DNA of 64,000 bases. It comes from Spirochaetaceae bacterium. GTDB taxonomy: Bacteria; Spirochaetota; Spirochaetia; SZUA-6; Bin103. A program made the position numbers and the translations under genes. A model generated the notes under the pieces. It ran no database searches. It was not told the origin of the DNA and was given only the letters and a program-made list of their open reading frames with translations. The stretch covers positions 15,297 through 79,296 of the forward strand of contig JAPPKD010000056.1 of the NCBI GenBank assembly GCA_028820215.1, read 5' to 3'. Of this stretch, positions 14,901-24,099 are shown piece after piece; the first letter of the stretch is position 1, and each line of letters starts with the position of its first letter.

Positions 14901-17321
14901 TACGCCAATCTCGCGACGATGCTGAGCGTCCCGATGCATCCGCTGTTCGGGTTCGAAGCGCGCGAGCACACCGCCCAGGTCGATCCCGACAACCGGGAGA
15001 TCCGGGAGCAGCGCTTCCGCTTCGGTAAGCGGGAGCAGGATGAGCTTGCCGCGGGCGAGCAGCGGCTCCGCGAGGCCGGCGAGGCCAATCGGTTCCTGCC
15101 GGTGCTGTTCTGCTCGCCGACGATGGAGCTCGGCGTCGACATCGCGGCGCTCAACGCCGTCCACCTGCGCAACGTGCCTCCGACGCCGGCCAACTACGCC
15201 CAGCGCGGCGGCCGCGCGGGCCGGAGCGGACAAGCCGCCCTGGTGATCACGTACGCTTCTTCGCAGAGCCCGCACGACCAGCACTTCTTCCACGACCCCA
15301 AGGAGATGGTCCACGGCGAGGTGCGCGCCCCGGTGCTGGAGCTCGCCAACCGGGACTTGCTCGACAGCCATCTGCAGGCGGTCTGGCTCTCCTGCGTCGA
15401 CCAGCCGCTCGACCCCTGCATCGCGGAGTTGCTCACCCTCGAAGACGCCAGCCGGCCCCTCGACCCGGACCTCCAGGCCGCACTGCAGGAGAGCCGCGTC
15501 GCCGACCGCGCAGGCGAACGGATTCGGCGCGTCCTCGACCTGGTCGCGAGCGATCTCACGCCGGAGACCGCGCCCTGGTACCCGGGCCGGGACGCCTACG
15601 CGGCCACCGTCATGGCGTCCGCCGCCGAGCGCTTCGACGGCGCGTTCCATCGCTGGCGCGACCTCTTTGCCGCGGCCGAGGAGCAGCGCGACGCCGCGCG
15701 CCGGACCATGGACGACTACTCCACCCCCTACCGGGAGAAGCGGGCGGCGCAGACCCGGCACGCGCAGGCAGTGGACCAGCTCAACCTGCTGCAGCGTGGG
15801 ACCAGCGCGCTGTCCAGCGACTTCTACACCTACCGCTACCTCGCCACCGAGGGTTTCCTGCCCGGGTACAACTTCCCCCGGCTGCCACTGCTCGCCTACG
15901 TCCCGGCGGGCCGGGATGGCCGCGGACGGCAGACCTACCTGCAGCGGCCGCGCTTCCTCGCGCTCGCCGAGTTCGGCCCGCGCAGCCTCGTCTACCACGA
16001 GGGACGAGCCCACCGGGTGGTGCGCGCGCTCCTGTCGCTCGGTCACCGGGATTCCGCGACACCGGACACGCAACTGCCCACCATGGCGGTGCGCGTCTGC
16101 GCGAGCTGCGGGGCGGGCCACTTCGGCGACGATCGGTCGACGTGCCACTCCTGCGGAGGGTCGCTCGGCAGCGCGGAGGTGCTCGGCAACACGTACCGGA
16201 TCGAGAATGTCGCCACGCAGCCGGCCGAGCAGATCACCGCGAACGACGAGGAGCGCCAGCGCCAGGGCTTCGACCTGCAGACGACGTTCGAGTGGGCGAT
16301 CCGCGACCAGGAAATCGACGTACGGCGCGCGACGGCCCGCGACGAGGACGGTGAGATCGTGCTCCTGGCGTACGGCGCCGGGGCGACGATCACGCGCCTC
16401 AACAAGGGGCTGCGCCGGAGAGCCGACAAGAAGGTGCTCGGCTTCCGCATCGATCCGGTGTCCGGGTACTGGGCCAAGAACGAGGACGACGCGGACGAGA
16501 ATCCACTCGATCCTACCGCCTCGCCGCGGCAGTGGATCGTCCCCAGCGTTCAGGACCGCAGGAACGCGCTCCTGTTTCAGCCCGCCGGCGACGACCTTTC
16601 GGAAGTCACCATGGCCACCGTGCAGCACGCGATCCTGCGCGGCATCGAGGCGATGTTCCAACTGGAGGAAGGAGAGATGCTCGCCGAACCGATGCCCACG
16701 CGCGAGGTCCGCAACGGCTTCCTGCTCTACGAGGCCACCGAAGGCGGCGCCGGCGTGCTCACGCGGCTGGTGAGCCAGGAGAACAGCCTCGCCGAGGTGG
16801 CGCGCACGGCACTGCAGATCATGCATCTCGCGGCCAGCGAGGATACCTTGCCGGAGTCCGCGGCGGGCCTCTCCGACGACGGGACGGCGTGCGTGGCCGC
16901 CTGCTATCGGTGCCTGATGTCGTACTACAACCAACCCGACCACGAGATTCTCGACCGCCGGGACGAGGACGCTCGCTCGCTGCTGCTGCGCCTGGCGCGC
17001 GCCCGCACGGTGGTACCCGCGGACCAGCCGTCGGACGCGCCGCAACCGGGCGACGGCGAAGACGCGGGCGAAGGCCGTTGGCTGGCCGAAGCGTTGCGGC
17101 GCGGAATCCCGGCGCCGGATCCGGAGCCGCTGGCGGCCCAGGACCGCTCCGTGCGCTGCGTCTGGCGCAAGCACTACGTTGCGGCGGTCATCGGCGACGC
17201 CGGCGGTCCCGCCTTGCAGGCGCTGGATGACCTTGGCTTCGAGGTCGTTCGATTCGACGATCCCACGAGCTGGAACGCTGCCTTCACGCGGCTGGCTGCC
17301 GCCTTGGGGCAGGCACCGTGA
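11988..17321 (+). CDS. Giant DEAD/DEAH helicase with C-terminal DUF1998 (DruE/DrmA-like)
   Basis: A 1777-aa SF2 helicase. Walker A TTGTGSGKS is near residue 130, the DEAH-type box DELH near 248, GTSATM near 285, and motif VI YAQRGGRAGRSGQ near 1070. FTDNRQDAALQAGHFNDFL, a hallmark of YprA/DUF1998 helicases, is near 665. A zinc pattern CASCGAGHF...CHSCGG lies near 1370. The C-terminus has EGGAGVLTRL and CVAACYRCLMSYYNQPDHEI near 1636, the DUF1998 zinc module. Size and architecture resemble DruE of Druantia, or a DrmA-DrmB fusion of DISARM. I start at GTG 11988, preceded by AGGAG; 11589-11987 in the same frame is dioxygenase debris. It is the first gene of a six-gene operon and is coupled to the next by a GTGA overlap. 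Likely a translocase acting on invading DNA. Confidence 0.88.
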   Translation: MSTRINSRGPSSDGAGADNAPTLDVFALRDGVVEEYRRFATSFTTIHAADIREQVEAIYAENRYWPEPLIQINPSYKRSTDVGTLVVDGVLHPGCADIFRADGRPLVLYKHQEQAIALAAEGESFVVTTGTGSGKSLCFFIPIVSHVLATRQTTQRRTHAIVVYPMNALANSQMEELSKFIDQVPGEPPITFERYTGQEDRDKRRRVAEEPPDILLTNFMMLELLMTRQDELDRRVIGNCAGLRFLVLDELHTYRGRQGADVALLVRRVRERLQPEKLLCIGTSATMASEGSLEDKSRVVAGVAAKLFGVPVADSNVIAETLERTTVSTATADSVRPDLGAAIDAGVAADLSDAALRAHPLAVWVETRLGISFSEVDQRWVRAKPMTVTDAVGRLAAEAGRPEAACGRALRDLLLVSSIPEQVRTENPEAREDSFYSFKLHQFISGAGHAYGTIEPPGTRKVTVDGQQFLPGHAGKRLYALHFCRECGHEYHPVRLAEQEGEEVFLARDIDDAPPTRQDEADQAQLEDEVFGFLTPHPPDDPDFTFADRDDDYPETWLEFDAGGNPRLKRYYRDARARRVQVAPDGHVGAGTTAWFLPGKFRLCLRCRNTQGGAARDRTRLASLSAEGRSSATTVLVASTLRWMHGVESGMRRYTRKILGFTDNRQDAALQAGHFNDFLFVSLVRAGFLGALHDADPNGLRSDALGVAVQRTLGFDRSDAQIRAEWLLEPALRGFNLQEAEGTLRQVLAYRVWFDQRRGWRYTNPNLEQLDMVRVEYLGLDDLAADDELFADSHPLLQQAGRAVRTAVYRELLDHMRKWMAIRSQVLDAAVIEQLVAKSHSRIRSPWGLHDDENPRGARWLMVVAPTRRASTLRDTDLIVRGGSRSGLGRTLRSTTLWDGDASIRDLKSKEFDRLVEDLLRAAATHGLVSEEGTPFDQPGWRLNDACVLFRLGDVSADGGDSRHNVFFRDLYANLATMLSVPMHPLFGFEAREHTAQVDPDNREIREQRFRFGKREQDELAAGEQRLREAGEANRFLPVLFCSPTMELGVDIAALNAVHLRNVPPTPANYAQRGGRAGRSGQAALVITYASSQSPHDQHFFHDPKEMVHGEVRAPVLELANRDLLDSHLQAVWLSCVDQPLDPCIAELLTLEDASRPLDPDLQAALQESRVADRAGERIRRVLDLVASDLTPETAPWYPGRDAYAATVMASAAERFDGAFHRWRDLFAAAEEQRDAARRTMDDYSTPYREKRAAQTRHAQAVDQLNLLQRGTSALSSDFYTYRYLATEGFLPGYNFPRLPLLAYVPAGRDGRGRQTYLQRPRFLALAEFGPRSLVYHEGRAHRVVRALLSLGHRDSATPDTQLPTMAVRVCASCGAGHFGDDRSTCHSCGGSLGSAEVLGNTYRIENVATQPAEQITANDEERQRQGFDLQTTFEWAIRDQEIDVRRATARDEDGEIVLLAYGAGATITRLNKGLRRRADKKVLGFRIDPVSGYWAKNEDDADENPLDPTASPRQWIVPSVQDRRNALLFQPAGDDLSEVTMATVQHAILRGIEAMFQLEEGEMLAEPMPTREVRNGFLLYEATEGGAGVLTRLVSQENSLAEVARTALQIMHLAASEDTLPESAAGLSDDGTACVAACYRCLMSYYNQPDHEILDRRDEDARSLLLRLARARTVVPADQPSDAPQPGDGEDAGEGRWLAEALRRGIPAPDPEPLAAQDRSVRCVWRKHYVAAVIGDAGGPALQALDDLGFEVVRFDDPTSWNAAFTRLAAALGQAP

Positions 17322-20098
17322 GCGCCCCCTTCTACGCGCCCGGCAGCCTGGTGAGCGCACGCGGGCGGGAGTGGGTGGTGCTCACCGGAAGCTCGGAGGA
17401 GACGTTGCAGGTCCGTCCGGTGACCGGAACGGATGAGGACCGTACGCTGATCCACCTGCCGCTGGAGGCGGAGCCGGTGCGCGAGGCGCGGTTTCCGTTG
17501 CCGAGCGCGCAGCAGCTCGGCGGGCACGACTCGGCACTGCTGCTGCGCGACGCATTGCTGCTCTCGCTACGGCGCGGCGCCGGACCGTTTCGGAGCTTCG
17601 GACAGATCTCGGTCGAGCCGCGCGCCTACCAGCTCGTGCCGCTGCTCATGGCGCTCAAGCTCGATCCGGTGCGCCTGCTGATCGCCGACGACGTCGGGGT
17701 TGGCAAGACGATCGAGGCACTGCTGATCGCCCGCGAGCTGCTCGACCGCGGCGACATCGAGCGCACCGTGGTCCTGTGCCCTCCGCACCTCGTGGAGCAG
17801 TGGGTCACCGAGCTGGAGGTTCGCTTCCACCTCCGCGCCGCGGCCGTCACGGCCCGGAGCACGCGCCGCCTGGAGCGGGGCATTCCGCCCGGCGCCAGCA
17901 TCTTCTCCGAGTTCCCACACACGGTCGTCAGCCTCGACTACGTGAAGACCCGCGAGCGGCGCGACCACTTCCTGCACGCGTGTCCCGACTTCGTGATCGT
18001 CGACGAAGCGCACACCTGCGCCGCCGCCGGCCAGCGCCGGCACCAGCGGCGCGAACTGCTGCAGGGTCTGGCCCGCAGCGAGTCGCGACACCTCGTCCTG
18101 CTCACGGCGACGCCGCACAGCGGCGACGACGCCGCGTTCTACCGGCTTCTCGGCCTGCTGGAACCGGACTTCGAGCGCTTGGCGGACGCCACGGGTACGG
18201 CTCGCGAGCGGCTCCGCACCCGTCTGGCGCGGCACTTCGTGCAACGGCGGCGGCCCGACATCGCCGAGTGGCACGACGGCGACATCTTCCCGCGACGCGA
18301 AACGAGGGAACTCACCTACCAACTCACCGGGGCCTGGGAGGCATTCTTCGACGCCGTCCTCGACTATTGCGCCGAGGTCGTGGAGACGGGCGCCGGGAAC
18401 GAAACACGGCAGCGCCTCAACTTCTGGGGAACGTTGGCGCTGCTGCGCTGCACCGGGTCGAGCCCGGTCGCGGCCGTGCTGGCCCTGCGTACCCGCGCCG
18501 GCGAGGATCTGGGCGACGAGACCCGCGAGGATCTTCTCGACCGCATCTTCGACGGTGAGGACGACGCGCTGGTCGCGGACGACGTCGAGCCCGCGGTCGG
18601 CGGCGACAGCCCGGCGCTGGCGCGGCTGATAGCGCAGGCGGAGAGCTTGGCGGGCCAGAGCGGCGACCCGAAGCTCAGGACCGCCTCGTTGCACGTCGCG
18701 GAGCTGGTCGCCGATGGGTTCAACGTGGTGGTGTTCTGCCGCTTCATCGCGACCGCCCACTACGTGGCCCGCCACCTGCGCGAGAGCCTGAAGGGCGTTG
18801 CCGTCAGCGCCGTGACCGGCGAGATGCCGCCCGAGGATCGCGAGGCGTGCGTGGCGCTGATCGGCGCCACCGAATGCGCCCGCGTCCTGGTCACCACCGA
18901 CTGCCTGTCGGAGGGGGTCAACCTGCAGGATTCCTTCGACGCCGTCGTGCACTACGACCTGTCGTGGAACCCTACGCGCCACGAGCAGCGCGAGGGCCGG
19001 GTGGATCGCTTCGGCCAGCCGAGCAGAACGGTGCGCGCCACGCTGCTCTACGGCGACAACCCGATAGACGGCGCGGTGCTCCAGGTCATCCTGCGCAAGG
19101 CCGCCCGCATTCGGGAGGAGCTCGGCGTCCCCGTGCCGGTGCCGGACGAGGGCCACTCGCTCACCCAGGCGCTGCTCAAGGCCGTGCTCCTGCGGCGGCG
19201 CGGGCGGTCCGCCGCGGCCGAAGGGCGACAGCTCGAACTGTTCGAGAGGCAATGGGAGGACACGACGGCGAAGGCGAGGAGGAACCGGACCGTGTTCGCC
19301 CAGCGGCGCATCAGGCCTGACGAAGTGCTGCCGGAGTGGCGCAAGAGTCTGGCCGCGGTGGGCAGCCGCGACGACGTGCAACGCTTTGCCGGTCGAGCGC
19401 TCGCCCGGCTCGGCTCCGGGCTCGAACCGCAGGGCCGGGCATTCAAGGTCCCGACGGCACCGCTGCCGGCGGAGGTGCGCGAGCGTCTGGAGGCCGAGGC
19501 GATCGCGGGTACGGTGGCCGTGGACTTCGCCTATCCGTCGGCGCCGGGATGCCGTCCCGTCCAGCGCAGCCATCCGCTGGTCGCGGTGCTCGCCGAGACC
19601 CTGCTCGCGCGCACCCTCTCGGTCGACGACGGTGCCCTGCCCGAGGACCCCTCGGTGCTCGGCCGGGTCGGCTGCTGGATCTCCGCGGGAGTAAGCGCCC
19701 GCTTCACGGTCGTGCTCCTGCGGCTGCGCCACCAGCTCCTGACGCGTGCGCAGCATCGGGAGACGACGCTGATGGTAGAGGAGGCGGCCGCGCTGGCCTG
19801 GAGCGGCACCGGAGTCGCAGACCCGATCATCGAGCCCGATGCCCTGTCGCTGCTCGACGATGCCCCGGCCGGCGACCCCCCACGCCACGTGCGAGAGCGG
19901 GAGGTCGCACGTGCGCTTGCTCTTCTCCGGGAGCGCGCGCCAAGCCTGGAGGGTTTCGCGGCGGCGCGCGCCCGTGTCTTGCTCGACGACCATCTGCGGG
20001 TGCGCGAAGCCAGCCGGGCGACCGGGAGCACCTCCGTGCAGGCACTCCCGCGCCCCGACGTCATCGGCGTGTACGTGCTCCTGCCGCGGGTGGACTGA
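17318..20098 (+). CDS. SNF2-family helicase, DrmD/HepA-like
   Basis: A 926-aa SF2 protein. The N-terminal PGSLVSARGREWVVL...LQVRPVTGTDED resembles the RapA/DrmD entry module. Walker A DDVGVGKTIEA is near 123, DEAH (VIVDEAHTCA) near 227, TATPHSGDD near 263, the SNF2 C-lobe VVVFCRFIATAHYVA near 470, EGVNLQ near 530 and motif VI HEQREGRVDRFGQ near 555. The C-terminal 300 residues are helical. In class 1 DISARM a SNF2-like helicase (DrmD) is encoded next to an adenine methylase, as here. GTG start overlaps the previous stop; the methyltransferase starts 2 nt after its end. It probably moves along or remodels DNA for the methyltransferase or nucleases of the operon. Confidence 0.88.
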   Translation: MSAPFYAPGSLVSARGREWVVLTGSSEETLQVRPVTGTDEDRTLIHLPLEAEPVREARFPLPSAQQLGGHDSALLLRDALLLSLRRGAGPFRSFGQISVEPRAYQLVPLLMALKLDPVRLLIADDVGVGKTIEALLIARELLDRGDIERTVVLCPPHLVEQWVTELEVRFHLRAAAVTARSTRRLERGIPPGASIFSEFPHTVVSLDYVKTRERRDHFLHACPDFVIVDEAHTCAAAGQRRHQRRELLQGLARSESRHLVLLTATPHSGDDAAFYRLLGLLEPDFERLADATGTARERLRTRLARHFVQRRRPDIAEWHDGDIFPRRETRELTYQLTGAWEAFFDAVLDYCAEVVETGAGNETRQRLNFWGTLALLRCTGSSPVAAVLALRTRAGEDLGDETREDLLDRIFDGEDDALVADDVEPAVGGDSPALARLIAQAESLAGQSGDPKLRTASLHVAELVADGFNVVVFCRFIATAHYVARHLRESLKGVAVSAVTGEMPPEDREACVALIGATECARVLVTTDCLSEGVNLQDSFDAVVHYDLSWNPTRHEQREGRVDRFGQPSRTVRATLLYGDNPIDGAVLQVILRKAARIREELGVPVPVPDEGHSLTQALLKAVLLRRRGRSAAAEGRQLELFERQWEDTTAKARRNRTVFAQRRIRPDEVLPEWRKSLAAVGSRDDVQRFAGRALARLGSGLEPQGRAFKVPTAPLPAEVRERLEAEAIAGTVAVDFAYPSAPGCRPVQRSHPLVAVLAETLLARTLSVDDGALPEDPSVLGRVGCWISAGVSARFTVVLLRLRHQLLTRAQHRETTLMVEEAAALAWSGTGVADPIIEPDALSLLDDAPAGDPPRHVREREVARALALLRERAPSLEGFAAARARVLLDDHLRVREASRATGSTSVQALPRPDVIGVYVLLPRVD

Positions 20099-20100
20099 CC

Positions 20101-23100
20101 GTGCCCCAGTCCGAACCGGTCGGTCAGCGAGGGAAACCGGCATATCGATTCTCATCGTCGTCTTGGTCGCGGAGTGACCGTGCGGGCGGGGCTCGGCTGG
20201 CGTTCGATTCCCTGGCGATCGAGGGCGGCATCATCGGCGCCGACTGGCTCGGCAAGTTGGCTCAGCTCCGGGCCGCGGCCCAGGAGCCGGACGACTACCG
20301 CATCCCGAAGGGCCTGGAGATCCGCGACGAGATCGCGCGCGGCTGGCGCATCGCCCAGGCGTGCTTTCAGGACCTGGAAGCGGGTCGCGCCTCGGGAGGC
20401 GACGCCCGCGCGCTTGCGGAGCGCTTCCTGGAGGAACTGCTCCGCGACGCGTTCGGGTTCGCGTCCCTCATGCGCACTGCGCCGCGGACCATCGACGACC
20501 GGGTGTATCCGGTTCGCTTCTTCGCCCTCGACCGTGTTCCCGTCGTGGTGGCCCCGGCGGGAGCGGGCCTGGACGCCCCCCTGCCCGAGCTGGGAGACGA
20601 CCACCGCCGCCGGACCGCGTTCGGGCTCCTCCAGGAAGTGCTGAACGCCTCCGACGCGGCACTCTGGGGTATCGCGTCGGACGGCCTCTCGCTGCGGATC
20701 GCGCGCGACAACGCGAGTTTGACGCGGCCGGCGTGGATCGAGGCGGACCTGAACAGGATCTTCACGGAGGACCTGTATCCCGACTTCGCGGCGCTCTGGC
20801 TCCTCGCGCACGAATCGCGCTTCGGCCGCGCCGACGCACCGGCCGCGACCTGCCCGCTGGAGACATGGCGTGAGGAGGCGCGCCAGGAGGGGACGCGGGC
20901 ACGCGACAAGCTCAGCGACGGCTTTCAGCAGGCGCTCGAAATGCTGGGGCAGGGGTTCCTCTCGCACACCGCGAACGCCGACCTTCGTTCCGCGCTCCAC
21001 GCGGGCGAGCTGACGACCGATCGCTACTTCGGGCAACTCCTGCGGCTGGTCTATCGGCTCATCTTTCTGCTCACGGTCGAAGAACGCGACCTGCTGCACC
21101 CGAAGGACGCGTCCGCCTCCGCGCGTCGGCTCTACGCCGACGGCTACGCCCTCCGGCGCCTGCGCGATCGAGCCGTCCGCCGGAGCGCCCACGATCGGCA
21201 CGGCGACCTGTGGGACGCGGTCAAGATCGTCTTCCGCGGGCTTGCCGCCGGCGAGCCGCGTCTGGGGCTGCCGGCCCTCGCCGGCCTGTTCGCACCCGAG
21301 CAGTGCCCGGAGCTGGACGCGGCGAAGATCGACAACCGCGCGTTCCTCGGCGCCCTGTTCCACTTGGCGTGGCTGCGCGAGCCTTCGGGACTGGTGCGCG
21401 TGAACTGGCGCGACATGGGTCCGGACGAACTCGGCTACGTCTATGAGGGTCTGCTGGAGCTGGTTCCGCAGATCACGCGGGCCGGACGTTCGTTCTCCTT
21501 TGCGGGCGCCGACGAGAGCCGGGGCCACGCGCGGAAGACGACGGGTAGCTACTACACGCCGGACGAACTCGTACAGCTTCTGTTAACGAGCGCCCTCGAT
21601 CCGGTGGTCAAGCGCACGATGGACGCTCATCCCGACCGTCCGGCCGACGCGCTCCTGGAGCTGGCGATCGTCGATCCGGCTTGCGGATCGGGGCACTTCC
21701 TGCTTGCGGCGGCGCGCCGGCTCGCCGATCACGTCGCGCGCATCCGAGCTGGCGCCACGCCCACGCCGATTGACTACCAGCGCGCGCTTCGCGATGTGGT
21801 CCGGCGCTGCATCTACGGCGTCGACGTAATCCCGCTGGCCGTCGAGCTGTGCAAGGTGAGTCTGTGGATGGAGTCGATCGATCCGGGCCTGCCGCTCACC
21901 TTCCTGGAGAGCCACGTCCGTTGCGGCAACTCCCTGATCGGCACGACCCGTGAACTGATGGGCGACCAAGTGCCGGACGCCGCGTGGGTGGCTCTGGAGG
22001 GAGACGACCGGAAGGTCACCCGATCGCTCAAGCGGCGCAACCGGGAGGAGATCGCTGGTCAGCGCAGCCTGCTGTTCGAGACTCGGAACGAGACGGACAC
22101 GGTGCGCGATGCGATGCGCGCCGTCGAGCAGGCCCCGGACACGGATCCTTCCGCCCTGAAGGAAAAGCAGCGGAGGTGGAAGGCGCTCCTGGCTTCGGAG
22201 GCGTACGAGCACGAGAAGCTGGTGGCCGACGCCTGGTGCGCCGCCTTCCTTTGGCCCAAAAGCGAGCCCGGCCCGGTCGTCGAGGCCGCGCCCACGACCG
22301 CCGCGTGGCTCGCGCTCCGCGATGGGGAAACGTCGCCCTCCCCGGCGCTCGTCGAGACCACGCGGCGCATCGCCCAGGAGTACCGCCTGTTCCACTGGGA
22401 ACTGGCGTTTCCGGACGTCGTGGCACGAGGCGGCTTCGATGTCGTGCTCGGAAACCCGCCGTGGGAGCGCGTCAAGCTCCAGGAGCAGGAGTTCTTCGCC
22501 AGTCGAGAACCCTCGATCGCGAACGCACGGAACGCCGCCGAGCGAAAGAAGCTCATCGCCGCGCTGCCAGCGACGAATCTCGTTCTTTGGAAGGACTGGA
22601 GCAGCGCAATGCGCGTCGCGCAAGGGCAGAGTCATTTTGTGCGGCAGTCTGGCCGCTATCCCCTTTGCGGAAAGGGCGACGTGAACACGTACGCGTTGTT
22701 CGCCGAGCACAATTGGAAAGCGCTGGCCCGTCGGGGCCGTGCGGGCTTCATCGTACCCGGCGGGATCGTCTCGGACGATACCACCAAGGAGTATTTCCAG
22801 GCTCTTGTCGATAGGAGCGGCCTTGCCAGCGTCCATCACTTCGAGAACGAAAGTCTCGTTTTCAAGGGCCTCCACCACGCGTATCGGTTCGTGCTGCTGA
22901 CGATCGGGGAGTCGCGTCAGGCCGACCTCGTCTTCTATGCGCGGCGCGCAGTCGATCTCGACGACCGTTGGCGGCACTTCGCGCTGACTCCCACCGATTT
23001 CGCGACGCTCAACCCGAACACGCGGACGTGTCCCACGTTCAGGTCACGGCGCGACGCAAACATCAACTTGGCGATGTACCGCCGAGCGGGCGTGCTTTGG

Positions 23101-24099
23101 CGGGAGGGAGTTCCGGACGGGAATCCGTGGGGCTTGCGATTCCTCAGAATGTTCGACATGGCCAACGACTCGAGTCTGTTCCGCACGCGGGCGGAGCTGG
23201 CGGCGGCAGGGTGGAAGCTGGACGGGAACGGGTTCGAGCGGGACGGAGCGGCCATGCTGCCGCTGTATGAGGCGAAGATGGTCTACCAGTTCGATCACCG
23301 CTTCGGCACCTACGAGGGGCAAAGCGCGGCCCAGGCAAACCAGGGGAAGCTTCCAGAGCTCGACGACATCGCCCACGCCGATCCGTGGCGGGTGACGCTG
23401 CCGCGGTACTGGGTCTCCCAGGATGAAGTGGCGGCGAGGCTGGATGGCACCTGGGACAGGGGTTGGCTCCTCGGATGGCGGGATATCGCCCGCGCAAGTG
23501 ACTCGCGAACGGTCATCGCGTGCATGATCCCGAGGGCTGCCGTGAGCGACAAGTTCTTGCTGATGATGCCGACTCCGCATCCACAACTCGTAGCCGGCCT
23601 CTACGCGAACTTGCTGAGCATACCGTTCGACTATAGCGCACGACAGAAGGTCGGTGGAGTTAGCCTGAAGTACTTCACCATGCGCCAGCTTCCCGCGCTC
23701 CCTCCTGGGGCATACGCGACGCGTGCGCCCTGGGCGCCCTCGATACGAATGCGTGACTGGCTCCTCCCGCGTATCCTGGAGCTCTCCTACACCACTTGGG
23801 ACTGGAAAGCGTTCGCCGAGGATTGCGGTGACGACGGCCCTCCATTCATATGGGATTCCAAACGCCGTTTTCTACTTCGATGCGAAATCGACGGGGCATT
23901 TTTCCATCTGTACGGCATGTCGCGCGATGACACGGCCTACGTCCTCGACACGTTCCCGGTCCTGGAGCGGTCGGAGACCCGCGAGCACGGTGAATACTGG
24001 ACGAAGCGTGCGGTGTTGGAGACGTATGATGCGCTGGCGGCGGCCGGGGAGGGTACGCCGTACGAGTCGCCGCTCGGACCGCCGAGGAGGGCAATTTGA
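20101..24099 (+). CDS. Class I adenine-specific DNA methyltransferase (DrmMI/Eco57I/PglX-like)
   Basis: A 1332-aa gamma-type N6-adenine methyltransferase. TGSYYTP is at about 481-487, SAM-binding motif I DPACGSGHFL at 525, CIYGVDVIPLAVELCKVSLW near 575, and catalytic NPPWERVKL at 785. The N-terminal 450 residues are helical, with no obvious PD-(D/E)XK nuclease core. The C-terminal part (AMYRRAGVLW, VKYFTMRQLPALPPG-like) looks like a target-recognition region as in Type IIG/BREX/DISARM enzymes. The frame is open upstream inside the helicase gene; I use GTG 20101, two bases past that stop. It overlaps the ATPase gene by TTGA. Role: most likely marks host DNA so that the operon's helicases and nucleases attack only unmodified DNA. 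Confidence 0.88.
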   Translation: MPQSEPVGQRGKPAYRFSSSSWSRSDRAGGARLAFDSLAIEGGIIGADWLGKLAQLRAAAQEPDDYRIPKGLEIRDEIARGWRIAQACFQDLEAGRASGGDARALAERFLEELLRDAFGFASLMRTAPRTIDDRVYPVRFFALDRVPVVVAPAGAGLDAPLPELGDDHRRRTAFGLLQEVLNASDAALWGIASDGLSLRIARDNASLTRPAWIEADLNRIFTEDLYPDFAALWLLAHESRFGRADAPAATCPLETWREEARQEGTRARDKLSDGFQQALEMLGQGFLSHTANADLRSALHAGELTTDRYFGQLLRLVYRLIFLLTVEERDLLHPKDASASARRLYADGYALRRLRDRAVRRSAHDRHGDLWDAVKIVFRGLAAGEPRLGLPALAGLFAPEQCPELDAAKIDNRAFLGALFHLAWLREPSGLVRVNWRDMGPDELGYVYEGLLELVPQITRAGRSFSFAGADESRGHARKTTGSYYTPDELVQLLLTSALDPVVKRTMDAHPDRPADALLELAIVDPACGSGHFLLAAARRLADHVARIRAGATPTPIDYQRALRDVVRRCIYGVDVIPLAVELCKVSLWMESIDPGLPLTFLESHVRCGNSLIGTTRELMGDQVPDAAWVALEGDDRKVTRSLKRRNREEIAGQRSLLFETRNETDTVRDAMRAVEQAPDTDPSALKEKQRRWKALLASEAYEHEKLVADAWCAAFLWPKSEPGPVVEAAPTTAAWLALRDGETSPSPALVETTRRIAQEYRLFHWELAFPDVVARGGFDVVLGNPPWERVKLQEQEFFASREPSIANARNAAERKKLIAALPATNLVLWKDWSSAMRVAQGQSHFVRQSGRYPLCGKGDVNTYALFAEHNWKALARRGRAGFIVPGGIVSDDTTKEYFQALVDRSGLASVHHFENESLVFKGLHHAYRFVLLTIGESRQADLVFYARRAVDLDDRWRHFALTPTDFATLNPNTRTCPTFRSRRDANINLAMYRRAGVLWREGVPDGNPWGLRFLRMFDMANDSSLFRTRAELAAAGWKLDGNGFERDGAAMLPLYEAKMVYQFDHRFGTYEGQSAAQANQGKLPELDDIAHADPWRVTLPRYWVSQDEVAARLDGTWDRGWLLGWRDIARASDSRTVIACMIPRAAVSDKFLLMMPTPHPQLVAGLYANLLSIPFDYSARQKVGGVSLKYFTMRQLPALPPGAYATRAPWAPSIRMRDWLLPRILELSYTTWDWKAFAEDCGDDGPPFIWDSKRRFLLRCEIDGAFFHLYGMSRDDTAYVLDTFPVLERSETREHGEYWTKRAVLETYDALAAAGEGTPYESPLGPPRRAI

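Noticed and set aside
12006..17360. A 1784-codon open frame antisense to the giant helicase
   Set aside because: High-GC codon bias leaves the opposite frame open; its translation is Arg/Val-rich with no motifs, while the plus strand carries all helicase motifs.
17567..20155. An 862-codon frame antisense to the SNF2 helicase
   Set aside because: Shadow of the real gene; no domain, composition biased.
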